From assembly GCA_934292725.1 (NCBI GenBank), contig CAKQXY010000008.1:32519-96518 (forward strand): a stretch of DNA of 64,000 nt, in the 5' to 3' direction. The DNA is from an uncultured Lachnospiraceae bacterium (GTDB lineage: Bacteria; Bacillota; Clostridia; Lachnospirales; Lachnospiraceae). The position numbers and the translations under genes are program-made. This document shows positions 1-8,939 of the stretch, in pieces (the stretch's first letter is position 1; each line of letters starts with the position of its first letter). Below the pieces are notes generated by a model. It had not been told where the DNA came from and searched no databases. It was given only the letters and a program-made list of their open reading frames with translations.

Positions 1-2
1 GC

Positions 3-1622
3 TATGTAAAAAATAAGGTAATGGAGTTTGTCGGACCTGGCGTTGACAATCTGTCTGTTGATTACCGTATCGGTGTCGATGTTATGACTACTGAGACTAC
101 ATGTCTTTCATCTATATGGAAGACAGATGAGAAGGTACAGGATTTCTATGAGATACATAGACGTCCAGAGGAGTATAGAGAGTTAAATCCGGGAGCAGTG
201 GCATACTATGACGGTGTTGTATGTGTTGATCTGTCAGCAGTTCGTCCGATGATTGCAATGCCATTCCATCCAAGCAATGCATATACGATTGATGAGCTGA
301 ATGCTAATCTTGATGATATTCTGGCTGATGTAGAGAAGCGTGCAGCAGTGAGCCTTGGAAATAAGGTTCCGTTTACTTTGCGTGACAAGGTAAGAGACGG
401 CAAGATGTATGTTGATCAGGGTGTTATCGCAGGCTGTGCAGGCGGCGGTTTTGAAAATCTGTGTGATGTTGCTGACATGTTAGATGGACAGAGCATCGGC
501 GACGGACGTTTCTCATTAAGTGTATATCCGGCATCTCAGCCTGTTTATATGGAATTAATTAGAAATGGCAGCATTGCAAAGATCATGGAAACTGGTGCAA
601 CTGTTAGAACAGCATTCTGTGGACCATGCTTTGGTGCAGGTGATGTTCCGGCAAATAATGCATTTTCAATTCGTCACTCAACAAGAAACTTCCCGAATCG
701 TGAGGGTTCAAAGGTCAATAACGGACAGATCGCATCAGTTGCACTTATGGATGCACGTTCAATTGCAGCGACAGCACTTAATAAGGGCCGCCTGACAGCA
801 GCAACTGATATTGATGCGAACTTTACAAAGCCGAAGTACTATTTTGACAGTCATATCTACGAGAAGCGTGTTTATAATGGCGTAGGAAAGGCAGATCCAT
901 CTGTAGAAATTCAGTTTGGACCAAATATCAAGGATTGGCCGTCAATGGTATCGCTGACCGATAATATCCTATTAAAGGTTGTATCTGAGATTCACGATCC
1001 TGTAACGACAACAGATGAGCTGATTCCGTCTGGTGAAACATCATCATTCCGTTCTAATCCGCTTGGTCTTGCTGAGTTTACGCTCTCCAGAAAGGATCCG
1101 GAGTATGTTGGACGTGCTAAGAAGGTTCGTGCAGCAGAAGAAGCACGTGAGGATGGAAAGTGTCCATGTCAGGCAGATGATGAGGTAGCAGCTGCATTTA
1201 ATGAGATTCATAAGCTGTTCCCAGATGTAAAGGCAAGCGAGACAGAGATTGGATCTGTAATTTATGCAGTAAAGCCGGGAGATGGTTCTGCAAGAGAGCA
1301 GGCAGCATCATGCCAGCGTGTACTTGGCGGTCTTGCTAATATTGCGAAAGAGTATGCAACAAAGCGTTATCGCTCGAATTTGATTAACTGGGGTATGATT
1401 CCATTTATCTTCGAGCCAGAGAAGCTTCCATTTGCAAATCTGGATTACATTTTTGTTCCAGGCATTCGTGATGCTGTTAAGGAAAAGCAGCCGAAGGTAA
1501 CAGCTTATGCTGTCAAGGATAACGCACTTGAGAGCTTTGAGCTAGAGATTAAGCCGCTTACAGATGATGAGAGACAGATTATTCTGGATGGCTGCCTGAT
1601 CAACTACTATAAAAATCATTAA
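3..1622 (+). CDS. Aconitase-family hydratase, 5' end outside window
   Basis: The frame is open from the left edge of the window, so only the C-terminal part (about 540 residues) is present; family members of this type are usually about 750 residues. Visible family signs are a CGPCFGAG segment near base 615, which fits a cluster-ligand cysteine motif of aconitases, and an SIRHSTRNFPNREG segment like the substrate-binding arginine region of the swivel domain. The expected chemistry is a [4Fe-4S]-dependent hydration/dehydration of a hydroxy-acid, but the substrate cannot be read from this part. A first in-frame ATG at 21 is internal. A hairpin terminator follows directly, so the gene ends its transcription unit. 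Confidence 0.85.
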   Translation, partial: YVKNKVMEFVGPGVDNLSVDYRIGVDVMTTETTCLSSIWKTDEKVQDFYEIHRRPEEYRELNPGAVAYYDGVVCVDLSAVRPMIAMPFHPSNAYTIDELNANLDDILADVEKRAAVSLGNKVPFTLRDKVRDGKMYVDQGVIAGCAGGGFENLCDVADMLDGQSIGDGRFSLSVYPASQPVYMELIRNGSIAKIMETGATVRTAFCGPCFGAGDVPANNAFSIRHSTRNFPNREGSKVNNGQIASVALMDARSIAATALNKGRLTAATDIDANFTKPKYYFDSHIYEKRVYNGVGKADPSVEIQFGPNIKDWPSMVSLTDNILLKVVSEIHDPVTTTDELIPSGETSSFRSNPLGLAEFTLSRKDPEYVGRAKKVRAAEEAREDGKCPCQADDEVAAAFNEIHKLFPDVKASETEIGSVIYAVKPGDGSAREQAASCQRVLGGLANIAKEYATKRYRSNLINWGMIPFIFEPEKLPFANLDYIFVPGIRDAVKEKQPKVTAYAVKDNALESFELEIKPLTDDERQIILDGCLINYYKNH

Positions 1623-1649
1623 AATCTGATACTATTCAGATAAGTGTAA

Positions 1650-1700
1650 GCAGCGGTTTTTCAGCGCAGAGATATGTGCTGGGAAATCGCTGCATTTTTA
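1650..1700 (+). terminator. Intrinsic terminator after hydratase
   Basis: A long imperfect hairpin with outer arms GCAGCG and CGCTGC, extended inward by further G-U and Watson-Crick pairs (CAGCGCA against TGTGCTG), is followed by ATTTTTA. It lies between the hydratase stop codon and the beta-mannosidase start. Confidence 0.7.
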
Positions 1701-1733
1701 CAAAATCGAAACTTATAATTGGGAGGAATGACG

Positions 1734-4280
1734 ATGGAGCGTGTTAATTTACAGGAAGGCTGGCGTTTTGCTGAGGCAAACAGCAATGAGTGGACGCCGG
1801 TGAGTGTGCCGGGAACTGTTTTATCCGGTCTTTTAGAGGCAGGCAAAATGCAGGATCCGTATTACCGTGAAAATGAATATGAAGCACGAGAGCTTCTGGC
1901 AAAGGATTATGTTTTTGAAACTGATTTTTGCATTTCAGAGGAGCAATTAAATAAGAAGCACTGCGTATTAGTCTGCGAGGGACTTGATACATTGGCTGAT
2001 GTTTACGTAAATGAGAAGCTGGTCGGAAAGGCTGATAATATGCACCGCACCTGGCGATTTGATTGCAGAGAGGCGCTGCAAAAGGAAAATCATCTTCACA
2101 TTTATTTTCACTCAGCGCTGACTTACATTCGTGAGTATGAGGCAACACCGGGAAAGGAAATTACCTATGAGCCAACAGGTGGTATTTTAGGCAATCAGTA
2201 TATTAGAAAGGCACATTCTATGTTTGGCTGGGACTGGGGCGCACAGCTGCCAGATATAGGCATCTGGAGAGATTTGTATCTGGAGTGCTATGATGCAGGC
2301 CGCATTGAGGATGTGGTGATTCACCATAAGCATACATGGAAAGAGCGTCCTAATATGGGTGAACTGTCACAACAGGAATATATTAAGGCAGTTGAGAAGT
2401 CTGATACAGTTTCTCTTAGTGTAGAGGTGATGCCTGAACATGATGAAGATTTAGAGAATACAAAAGCAGTAGTTACACTGAAAGATCCAAATGGTGTGCA
2501 GCTAGAGCAGGTTGTTTTGCCGACAATAAAAGAAGCAGTCTGCGCAGAAATTCCAGTAGCGAATCCAAAGCTTTGGTGGTGCAATGGTTTGGGCGGTCAG
2601 CCATTGTATCAGGTGCAGGTATCTTTGTTGGATGATAATCAGTGTGTGCTTGATTCAAAGGAATATTCTATTGGTTTTCGTGAGCTTACAGTCAACACAA
2701 AGAAGGATGAGTGGGGAAATGAGTTTGCATTTGTAATAAATGGCATTCATATTTTCTCAATGGGCGCTGATTATATTCCAGAGGACTGCATCTATCCATG
2801 GATCACAAAGGAGCGCATTGAGGCATTGATTCGTTCTTCCGCAAAAGCTAATTATAACATGCTTCGTGTATGGGGCGGCGGCTATTATCCGTCTGATACA
2901 TTTTATGATTTGTGTGATCAGTATGGTTTGATTGTATGGCAGGATTTAATGTATGCATGCAACGTCTATGATTTTACAGAAGAGTTTGAGAAGAATATTC
3001 GTCAGGAAACAATAGATAATGTGCGCCGTCTGCGCCACCATGCAAGTCTGGGACTATGGTGCGGAAATAATGAGTTAGAGTCTGCATGGGATCATTGGGG
3101 TATTTCAGAGACACATAGTCCGCTGCTCAAGGGAGATTATATCAAACAGTTTGAATATGTGCTTCCGAAGGTTACAAAGGAAGAGGATTCTAATACATTC
3201 TATTGGCCATCATCACCATCATCGGGCGGCTGCTTTGATAAACCGGACGATCATGACAGAGGCGACTGCCATTACTGGGATGTATGGCATGGCATGAAGC
3301 CATTTTCAGATTATCGAAGCCATTATTTTCGTTTCTGTTCTGAGTTCGGATTCCAGTCCTTCCCGGAAAGAAAGACAATTGATACATTTGCGCTGCCGCA
3401 GGACTGCAATATTTTCTCACCAGTTATGGAGAGTCATCAGAAAAACGGTACAGCAAACGGAAAGATTTTATATTATATTTCCGAGAACTTCCGTTATCCA
3501 AAGGACTTTGACAGCTTAGTATATGTAAGTCAGGTGCTTCAGGGTATTGCAATTAAGGCAGGAGTAGATCACTGGAGAGCAAACAGAGGACGCTGCATGG
3601 GTGCACTGTATTGGCAGCTAAACGATAACTGGCCGGTGGCATCCTGGTCAAGTATCGACTATTTTGGACGCTGGAAGGCACTTCATTACATGGCAGCTCG
3701 TTTCTTTGCACCGAAGGCCGGTTATATTTATACAGAAGGAACAAAGGCCGTTATCAGTGCAGCAAATGAGACACTTGAGAATCAGTCACTGAATGTAACA
3801 GTGCGCATCAGGGATGTGGAGCTTAATGTACTATTTGAGGAAACTGTGGAGACGACAGTAAAGGCACAAAGCAGTATACATGTGCTGGAGCGAGATTTTG
3901 CAGATGTGATCGGATCAAAGAAGCGCCGCGTGTTTGCAGAGGCAGTTTATACATGGCAGGACGGCACGACAAGTACTGAGGCAGAAAGCTTTGTTCCGTA
4001 TAAGCATATGGATCTTTTGCAGCCACAGATTGAGACTTCTGTAACAGAAAAGGATGGCACTATTGAAGTACAGATAAGTGCAGACTGCTTTGCACCGTTT
4101 GTATGGTTAGAAACAGAAGAGGATGTTATTTTCTCCGATAACTGTTTTGACTTAACATCAGAAGAAACAAAAACAATCTACATACGAAAGGAAGATGTTC
4201 TGTCAGGAAAGGTGCTGAGCGCAGATAATGTGCGAAAAACACTCAAGATAAGAAGCCTTCGCGATACATATGAGCAGTAA
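1734..4280 (+). CDS. Beta-mannosidase, glycoside hydrolase family 2
   Basis: A predicted cytoplasmic exo-beta-mannosidase of 848 residues, the usual family length, releasing mannose from the non-reducing end of mannosides. The N-terminal sugar-binding domain starts at once (LQEGWRFAEAN, SVPGTVLSGLL) with no signal peptide. The TIM-barrel domain carries WCGNNELES with the acid/base Glu near residue 447 and FCSEFGFQSFP with the nucleophile Glu near 537. WGGGYYPSDTFYDLCD is also typical. The ATG at 1734 is chosen because GGGAGG at 1721-1726 lies 7 bases upstream; the ATG at 1728 and TTG at 1719 are too close to it. It stands alone between a terminator and the pilus promoter. No mannan transporter is adjacent, so the natural substrate remains open. 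Confidence 0.93.
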   Translation: MERVNLQEGWRFAEANSNEWTPVSVPGTVLSGLLEAGKMQDPYYRENEYEARELLAKDYVFETDFCISEEQLNKKHCVLVCEGLDTLADVYVNEKLVGKADNMHRTWRFDCREALQKENHLHIYFHSALTYIREYEATPGKEITYEPTGGILGNQYIRKAHSMFGWDWGAQLPDIGIWRDLYLECYDAGRIEDVVIHHKHTWKERPNMGELSQQEYIKAVEKSDTVSLSVEVMPEHDEDLENTKAVVTLKDPNGVQLEQVVLPTIKEAVCAEIPVANPKLWWCNGLGGQPLYQVQVSLLDDNQCVLDSKEYSIGFRELTVNTKKDEWGNEFAFVINGIHIFSMGADYIPEDCIYPWITKERIEALIRSSAKANYNMLRVWGGGYYPSDTFYDLCDQYGLIVWQDLMYACNVYDFTEEFEKNIRQETIDNVRRLRHHASLGLWCGNNELESAWDHWGISETHSPLLKGDYIKQFEYVLPKVTKEEDSNTFYWPSSPSSGGCFDKPDDHDRGDCHYWDVWHGMKPFSDYRSHYFRFCSEFGFQSFPERKTIDTFALPQDCNIFSPVMESHQKNGTANGKILYYISENFRYPKDFDSLVYVSQVLQGIAIKAGVDHWRANRGRCMGALYWQLNDNWPVASWSSIDYFGRWKALHYMAARFFAPKAGYIYTEGTKAVISAANETLENQSLNVTVRIRDVELNVLFEETVETTVKAQSSIHVLERDFADVIGSKKRRVFAEAVYTWQDGTTSTEAESFVPYKHMDLLQPQIETSVTEKDGTIEVQISADCFAPFVWLETEEDVIFSDNCFDLTSEETKTIYIRKEDVLSGKVLSADNVRKTLKIRSLRDTYEQ

Positions 4281-4318
4281 CAGTAATGCATTTCAATAAG
4301 TTGTAATGGAAAAACAAC

Positions 4319-4347
4319 TTGAAAAATAATCCATATCATGCTATTCT
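4319..4347 (+). promoter_or_regulatory. Promoter of the type IV pilus operon
   Basis: TTGAAA (4319-4324) and TATTCT (4342-4347) are separated by 17 bases, matching a housekeeping sigma promoter. It sits just after a small AAGTTGT/ACAACTT hairpin (4298-4320) and shortly before the first prepilin start. No riboswitch was recognised in the short leader. Confidence 0.6.
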
Positions 4348-4369
4348 GATGTAAGAAAGAATTGGAAAG

Positions 4370-4915
4370 GTGAAGGTCGAAAAATCTATGGGGAAGATAA
4401 GAGAGCGGTTTTTACAATGCAAAAAGAACCGGGGCGGTTTTACTCTGGTTGAGATGATCGTTGTGCTGGTTATCATTGCAATTCTGGCGTCTTTGATGTT
4501 AGGTGCACTGAATGGCTACATAGACAAGGCAAAGGAAAAGGAAGTGCTTGCCGACTGCAGAAGCGTAGTGTTAGCGGCTAATACAGTTGGATCTGAGGTT
4601 TATTCAGGAAAGACAGCGTATCGTCCGCGTACACAGGTGCAAGAGCTTTCAGGCGTAAAGCAAAATCCAGATGTTGGTTCTGATACAGGCTGTGTAGTTG
4701 AGTATGATTCTCAGTGCAATGTCATCGGTGTTGCATGTTGGACAGGCGACATTACAGCTCAGTATCTGGCACCGAATACAGCGTATAATTCATCTGCTAC
4801 TGCAAAGATGGAAATCATTGATAAGAGTGCAATTGTTGTATCAGACAATTGGTCTTCTTTAAATGAGCATGCAAAGGATGTAGATGAAAACGATCAGGAT
4901 TTTACGATTGATTAA
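4370..4915 (+). CDS. Type IV prepilin (major-pilin-like), first copy
   Basis: A class III prepilin: short basic leader, then GGFTLVEMIVVLVIIAILASLMLGALNGYIDKAKEKE. Cleavage is expected after the Gly before FTLVE, with N-methylation of Phe and Glu+5 retained for subunit assembly. The hydrophobic N-terminal helix is followed by a C-terminal domain of about 120 residues containing two cysteines (DTGCVVEYDSQC). The GTG at 4370 is the longest start; an ATG at 4388, with GAAGGT 10 bases upstream, is equally possible and gives a shorter leader. It is the first gene of the operon and nearly identical to the next gene through the N-terminal helix, so the pair arose by duplication. Confidence 0.88.
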   Translation: MKVEKSMGKIRERFLQCKKNRGGFTLVEMIVVLVIIAILASLMLGALNGYIDKAKEKEVLADCRSVVLAANTVGSEVYSGKTAYRPRTQVQELSGVKQNPDVGSDTGCVVEYDSQCNVIGVACWTGDITAQYLAPNTAYNSSATAKMEIIDKSAIVVSDNWSSLNEHAKDVDENDQDFTID

Positions 4916-4930
4916 GTCAGGAGGAGCAAA

Positions 4931-5350
4931 ATGAGATCACTTGCAGAGAATTTAAAGAAAGCTAAGGAAAACAAAAAAGGCTTTACACTTGTTGAAATTA
5001 TTGTTGTGCTTGTCATTATCGGTATTCTGGCATCTTTGATGTTAGGTGCATTAAATGGCTATATTGACAAAGCAAAGGAAAAGACACTGACAGCAAACAC
5101 AAGAAGCATTTATCTGGCAGCTCAGACAGTAGCGAGCGAGCAGTATGCAAACGGTAATACTACAGATATCCTTTCAGATGATAAGAATCTTGCAGATGTA
5201 GATTCACTTTCTGGCGGTCTTTTGACGCAGTATGGCAGTGGAAACTATGCAATTACAGTTGAGGCTGGAAAGGTTATTTCTGTCAGCGTAACCGACAGCG
5301 GAATAAAAAAGACCTGCACGATTACAGATGGAACGATCAAAATCGAGTAA
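4931..5350 (+). CDS. Type IV prepilin, second copy
   Basis: A 139-residue prepilin with leader MRSLAENLKKAKENKKG and processed start FTLVEIIVVLVIIGILASLM. The first 37 or so mature residues match the upstream prepilin almost exactly, including ALNGYIDKAKEK, while the C-terminal domain is different and shorter. A strong AGGAGG ribosome site precedes the ATG by 6 bases. It would be processed by the peptidase encoded next and assembled by the PilB/PilC machine. Which of the two is the main fibre subunit cannot be decided from sequence; the second has the better ribosome site. Confidence 0.9.
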   Translation: MRSLAENLKKAKENKKGFTLVEIIVVLVIIGILASLMLGALNGYIDKAKEKTLTANTRSIYLAAQTVASEQYANGNTTDILSDDKNLADVDSLSGGLLTQYGSGNYAITVEAGKVISVSVTDSGIKKTCTITDGTIKIE

Positions 5351-5358
5351 GTGGCAAA

Positions 5359-6147
5359 ATGACATGGATTGAATTGATATACAGCCTTCCCTTCATACTG
5401 ATGGGGGGCTGTATATTTTCATTTGCGGATGTTGTGGCAGACAGACTTCCGAGAAAACTCTCGTTTGTAAAGGGAAGATCATATTGTCCATCTTGTGGTC
5501 ATACACTTGCCTGGTATGATATGATTCCGGTAGTCAGCTGGCTGCTTCTTAGAGGAAAATGCCGACAGTGCAGGTGTCGGATTCCAGCTAGATATCCAGT
5601 TACGGAAGCAATGGGAATGGCAGCAGCAGAGCTTAGTTTATTATGTTTTGGAGGCTGGAATGGCTACTGGCATGAGATTAACCTTTGCGTTTTGACTGTA
5701 TTTTCTTTGCTAACACTTTTATTAATCATTACGCAAATCGATCAGCAGACAATGGAAATTCCAAATGGTCTTGTTATTGCATGTATAGTGCCAGCAGTGA
5801 TGGCTGTATTTGCATTTCCAAATGTCAAAATAATGGAACGGCTGATTGGGATTTTTTCAGTCAGTCTGCCGCTATTTGCGATAACGCTTGCTGTGCCTGG
5901 AGCATTTGGAGGCGGAGATATTAAGCTGATGGCGGTGATCGGATTTTTTCTTGGCTGGAAAATGAGTCTGACCGCGTTTATGCTTGCTGTATTTTCAGGA
6001 GGTATTTATGGAATCGGACTTCTCTTGTCAAAGAAAAAAGGTGCAAAAGAGCAGTTTGCATTTGGACCGTTTTTGTGCGCAGGGACGGCAATAGCTTTAT
6101 TTGTGGGAGAATGGCTGCTTTCTTGGTATCTATCCATAATTTTTTAA
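5359..6147 (+). CDS. pilD: Prepilin peptidase (A24 family)
   Basis: A polytopic membrane aspartic peptidase that removes the leader of prepilins and methylates the new N-terminus. It has the N-terminal methylation domain with two CxxC pairs (CPSCGHTLAWYDMIP and CRQC near residues 50-75). Both catalytic aspartates are visible: Asp in TQIDQQTMEIPN near residue 128 and Asp in FGGGDIKLM near 187. The 262-residue length and multiple hydrophobic segments fit the family. It starts 8 bases after the second prepilin and its substrates are the prepilins in this operon, including the giant one at its end. Confidence 0.93.
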   Translation: MTWIELIYSLPFILMGGCIFSFADVVADRLPRKLSFVKGRSYCPSCGHTLAWYDMIPVVSWLLLRGKCRQCRCRIPARYPVTEAMGMAAAELSLLCFGGWNGYWHEINLCVLTVFSLLTLLLIITQIDQQTMEIPNGLVIACIVPAVMAVFAFPNVKIMERLIGIFSVSLPLFAITLAVPGAFGGGDIKLMAVIGFFLGWKMSLTAFMLAVFSGGIYGIGLLLSKKKGAKEQFAFGPFLCAGTAIALFVGEWLLSWYLSIIF

Positions 6148-6158
6148 AAGGGGGACTT

Positions 6159-7364
6159 ATGCCAAAGTATAAATATACGGCGAAGGATGCCGCAGGAAAG
6201 AAGAAAAAAGGGCAGCTTACGGCAGATGATGAGGCTGCACTTTATGAGCTTTTAAGGGGCGAAAATCTGTTTTTGATTTCCTGTAGTCTGGCGCAAAAGG
6301 AGAAAAAGAATACATACCGTCTTACTCCAAGGCAGCTTTCAGAGTTTTGCAGGCAGCTTGGAACTTTGCTTGGCGCAGGTGTTCCTCTTGTGAGGGCGCT
6401 TAATTTAATGCAGGCAGAGGAGACTATTAAACCAAAACAAAAGGCAATATATGAAAATATGATTCGAAGTGTCCGCCGTGGAAACTCATTTGCTGATACA
6501 ATGAAGGATCAGGGAGATGCCTTTCCAGAGCTGCTTATAAATATGTTTCGCGCAGCACAGGAGTCAGGCCGTATGGATCAGACAGCACTTAGAATGGCAG
6601 AGCATTATCAAAAGGAGTATCGTTTAAGTGCAAAAATTAAGAGCGCTACGCTGTATCCAAAGATTTTGTGCGGTGTAATAGTTGTGGTTGTCATGATTTT
6701 ATTTTGCTATATTATGCCAAAATTTATGGATGTGTTTGCTAATTTGGAGCTGCCAGCTGTGACGGTGGCACTGATGGCTGCATCTGGTTTTATGAAGAGG
6801 AACTGGCTGTGGGTATTGTTTGGTCTTGCTGTTTTGTATGTGATTGCAAAAGCAGTGCTGGAGCTTCCAAAGGTTCGTTTAGAGGTGGATCGAATTAAGC
6901 TAAAGATTCCGAAAATTGGCATTTTGATTCAGACGATTTATACGGCGCGGTTTGCGAGAACGCTTTGTTCTCTTTACACAAGCGGCCTGCCGATTGTGAC
7001 GGCGCTTCAGGTGAGCAAAGATACGATTGGAAATCGTTATCTTGAATCTCAATTTGATGAAACAATTGCTATGGTGAGGCGTGGAGAATCCTTGTCAGAT
7101 GCTCTGGCGCATATTGATGGCTTTCATAAAAAGCTGGCAGGAAATGTAGCGATTGGTGAGGAGACAGGAAGTCTTGATACCATGCTTATCTCGGCAGCTG
7201 ACAATTTCGAATATGAATCTGAGCAGGCAATATCACGTCTGATTAGCTTTTTGGAACCAGCAATGATTATTGTGATGGCAGTAATTGTCGGAATGATTAT
7301 GATCGCTGTGATGCTTCCACTGTTAAATATGTATGCAGAGATTGAGGCAAGTGGAACGATGTAA
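6159..7364 (+). CDS. pilC: Type IV pilus inner-membrane platform protein PilC/GspF
   Basis: A 401-residue polytopic membrane protein on which the assembly ATPase acts. It has the usual two repeated T2SSF domains, the first around GTLLGAGVPLVRALNLMQ and the second around LYTSGLPIVTALQVSKDTIGN, each followed by hydrophobic membrane segments, with a final pair of helices at the C-terminus. The frame is open from 6075, but the ATG at 6159 is preferred: GGGGA precedes it and MPKYKYTAKDAAGKKKKG is the typical PilC N-terminus. It follows pilD by 11 bases. Confidence 0.93.
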   Translation: MPKYKYTAKDAAGKKKKGQLTADDEAALYELLRGENLFLISCSLAQKEKKNTYRLTPRQLSEFCRQLGTLLGAGVPLVRALNLMQAEETIKPKQKAIYENMIRSVRRGNSFADTMKDQGDAFPELLINMFRAAQESGRMDQTALRMAEHYQKEYRLSAKIKSATLYPKILCGVIVVVVMILFCYIMPKFMDVFANLELPAVTVALMAASGFMKRNWLWVLFGLAVLYVIAKAVLELPKVRLEVDRIKLKIPKIGILIQTIYTARFARTLCSLYTSGLPIVTALQVSKDTIGNRYLESQFDETIAMVRRGESLSDALAHIDGFHKKLAGNVAIGEETGSLDTMLISAADNFEYESEQAISRLISFLEPAMIIVMAVIVGMIMIAVMLPLLNMYAEIEASGTM

Positions 7365-7375
7365 GGAGAAAAAGG

Positions 7376-8290
7376 ATGGAGCTTTCAGTATATATTTCAA
7401 ATGAACGAATAGAAATCGTGGCCGGAACAGGGTCAAAATCAAAGGCAAAGATTAAAAAAGTATATAGTCTGGCAGTCCCGGAGGGGACGATTATGAATGG
7501 TATCATTACAGGAGAACAGCGCTTACAGGAGACACTTGAGCAGATTTGGAATCGTTATTCACTTCCAAGAAAAGGAATTTGCCTTGTAATTGATTCAGGA
7601 AAGATTATGACAAAAATGCTTGAAGTCCCTTATATGAAGGATAAAGAGCTGATTTCCTGCATTAATAAGGAATTTGCAGATGGAGAGAAGACTGATCTTG
7701 TAACTGATTATTTCCCATTTCCAAAGAACAGTCCATATGAGATGAATCATATTTTTTGCGCAGCAGTGGAAAAAAGTGTAATTGAAAGCTATTTATCCTT
7801 ATTTGCTGATCTTAAGCTGAAAGTGAAGCGAATCAGCATTGGTCTTGGATGTCTTCTAAGAGCAGTGACGGCAACTGGAATGTTTGCCTATGAGACATGC
7901 GTGTTTATGCTGGTACAGGGAAGCACTACGATCAGTGTATTATTTGAAAATGGAAATTATATTTACAGCCGCAGAAACCGTATGCTAAGTGATCAGGGAA
8001 GCGCTGAATGGATCGAGGAATTAGGACAGATCGCAGACGGAATACGCCAGTTTTACAGACAGCGCCACAGCAGCTATACAATAGACAGTATATATCTGGC
8101 AGGTATAGCAGGAGGCAGTGATGACGTGGTAAAAGAGCTTGATACACATATGCAGGAGTATGGCATCAGGGCGAAGGCACCAGGCATGATTAAAGGCATT
8201 TCATTTGTAAAAACGGCAGTCAGTGATCACGGAGAAATTAACGCAGAGCCGGCATCTTACATTTATGGAATCGGAAATCTGCTTTTGTAA
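7376..8290 (+). CDS. pilM: PilM-like pilus assembly protein
   Basis: A 304-residue protein with the actin/FtsA-like fold pattern of PilM: start MELSVYISNERIEIVAG, then the conserved-position segment LVIDSGKIMTKMLEVPYMKDKEL. PilM is cytoplasmic and ties the N-terminus of PilN to the motor ATPases. Overall similarity is weaker than for the ATPases, so the call rests on both the N-terminal pattern and the gene order, directly after pilC and before two single-pass membrane proteins of PilN and PilO type. The start codon lies 8 bases after AAGGAG. Confidence 0.78.
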   Translation: MELSVYISNERIEIVAGTGSKSKAKIKKVYSLAVPEGTIMNGIITGEQRLQETLEQIWNRYSLPRKGICLVIDSGKIMTKMLEVPYMKDKELISCINKEFADGEKTDLVTDYFPFPKNSPYEMNHIFCAAVEKSVIESYLSLFADLKLKVKRISIGLGCLLRAVTATGMFAYETCVFMLVQGSTTISVLFENGNYIYSRRNRMLSDQGSAEWIEELGQIADGIRQFYRQRHSSYTIDSIYLAGIAGGSDDVVKELDTHMQEYGIRAKAPGMIKGISFVKTAVSDHGEINAEPASYIYGIGNLLL

Positions 8291-8311
8291 AAGCTGCGAA
8301 AGGTGGAGAAA

Positions 8312-8932
8312 ATGAAGAAGCATCAGACAGAAAAGATAAGAAAGATAAAAGCGATTCCAGATCGAAGGATTGATTTTTACTATCGGCTGTTAAATGGTCC
8401 AGAGCAGCTAAAAAGAAGAAAGAAGCAAAGAATAACGGCGGTGCTTGTGATAGCAGCAGTTCTGGCAGCCGGACATGTGATTGGTGTTTTAAAGCATAGT
8501 GAAAAAGAATATCAAAAAACAATTGCCGAGCTGGAAGCGTTTTTAGAGGATGAAACGAATCAGGCAGCTGATAAGAGTGCACAAAAGCTTGGAGATCAGG
8601 TTAAAAAGCAGGACAATATGATTTCTGATATGGAAAATGCAAAAGCCAATATATATTCCTATCCTCTTGTGACAAGTGATGTTTTTAAAACGCTTGAGGA
8701 TTGCTGTCCAGATAAAGTATTAATTACAATAACAGGATACGATTGTGCAACAGGAGAGCTGCAGTTTGACGCAGTAGCGCCAGAAGTTACCGATGTTTCA
8801 GAAGTTATTGAGATCTGGAAGACACTTGATATTTTCCAGGGCGTCTATTTTACAGGATATACGCAGAATCAGGCACAGGATGGCTATACCGTGAAGGTTG
8901 TCTGTATTTTAAGCGAACATGCAGGAAGGTAG
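8312..8932 (+). CDS. pilN: PilN-like pilus assembly protein
   Basis: A 206-residue bitopic protein: about 30 mostly basic cytoplasmic residues (IDFYYRLLNGPEQLKRRKK), one membrane helix (ITAVLVIAAVLAAGHVIGVL), a coiled-coil-like stretch, and a small extracytoplasmic domain. This is the architecture of PilN, which forms dimers with PilO and links PilM to the envelope. I prefer the ATG at 8312, 3 bases after AGGTGGAG, over a GTG at 8303. The identification relies on topology and position between pilM and a PilO-like gene. Confidence 0.7.
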   Translation: MKKHQTEKIRKIKAIPDRRIDFYYRLLNGPEQLKRRKKQRITAVLVIAAVLAAGHVIGVLKHSEKEYQKTIAELEAFLEDETNQAADKSAQKLGDQVKKQDNMISDMENAKANIYSYPLVTSDVFKTLEDCCPDKVLITITGYDCATGELQFDAVAPEVTDVSEVIEIWKTLDIFQGVYFTGYTQNQAQDGYTVKVVCILSEHAGR

Positions 8933-8939
8933 GCCGCAG

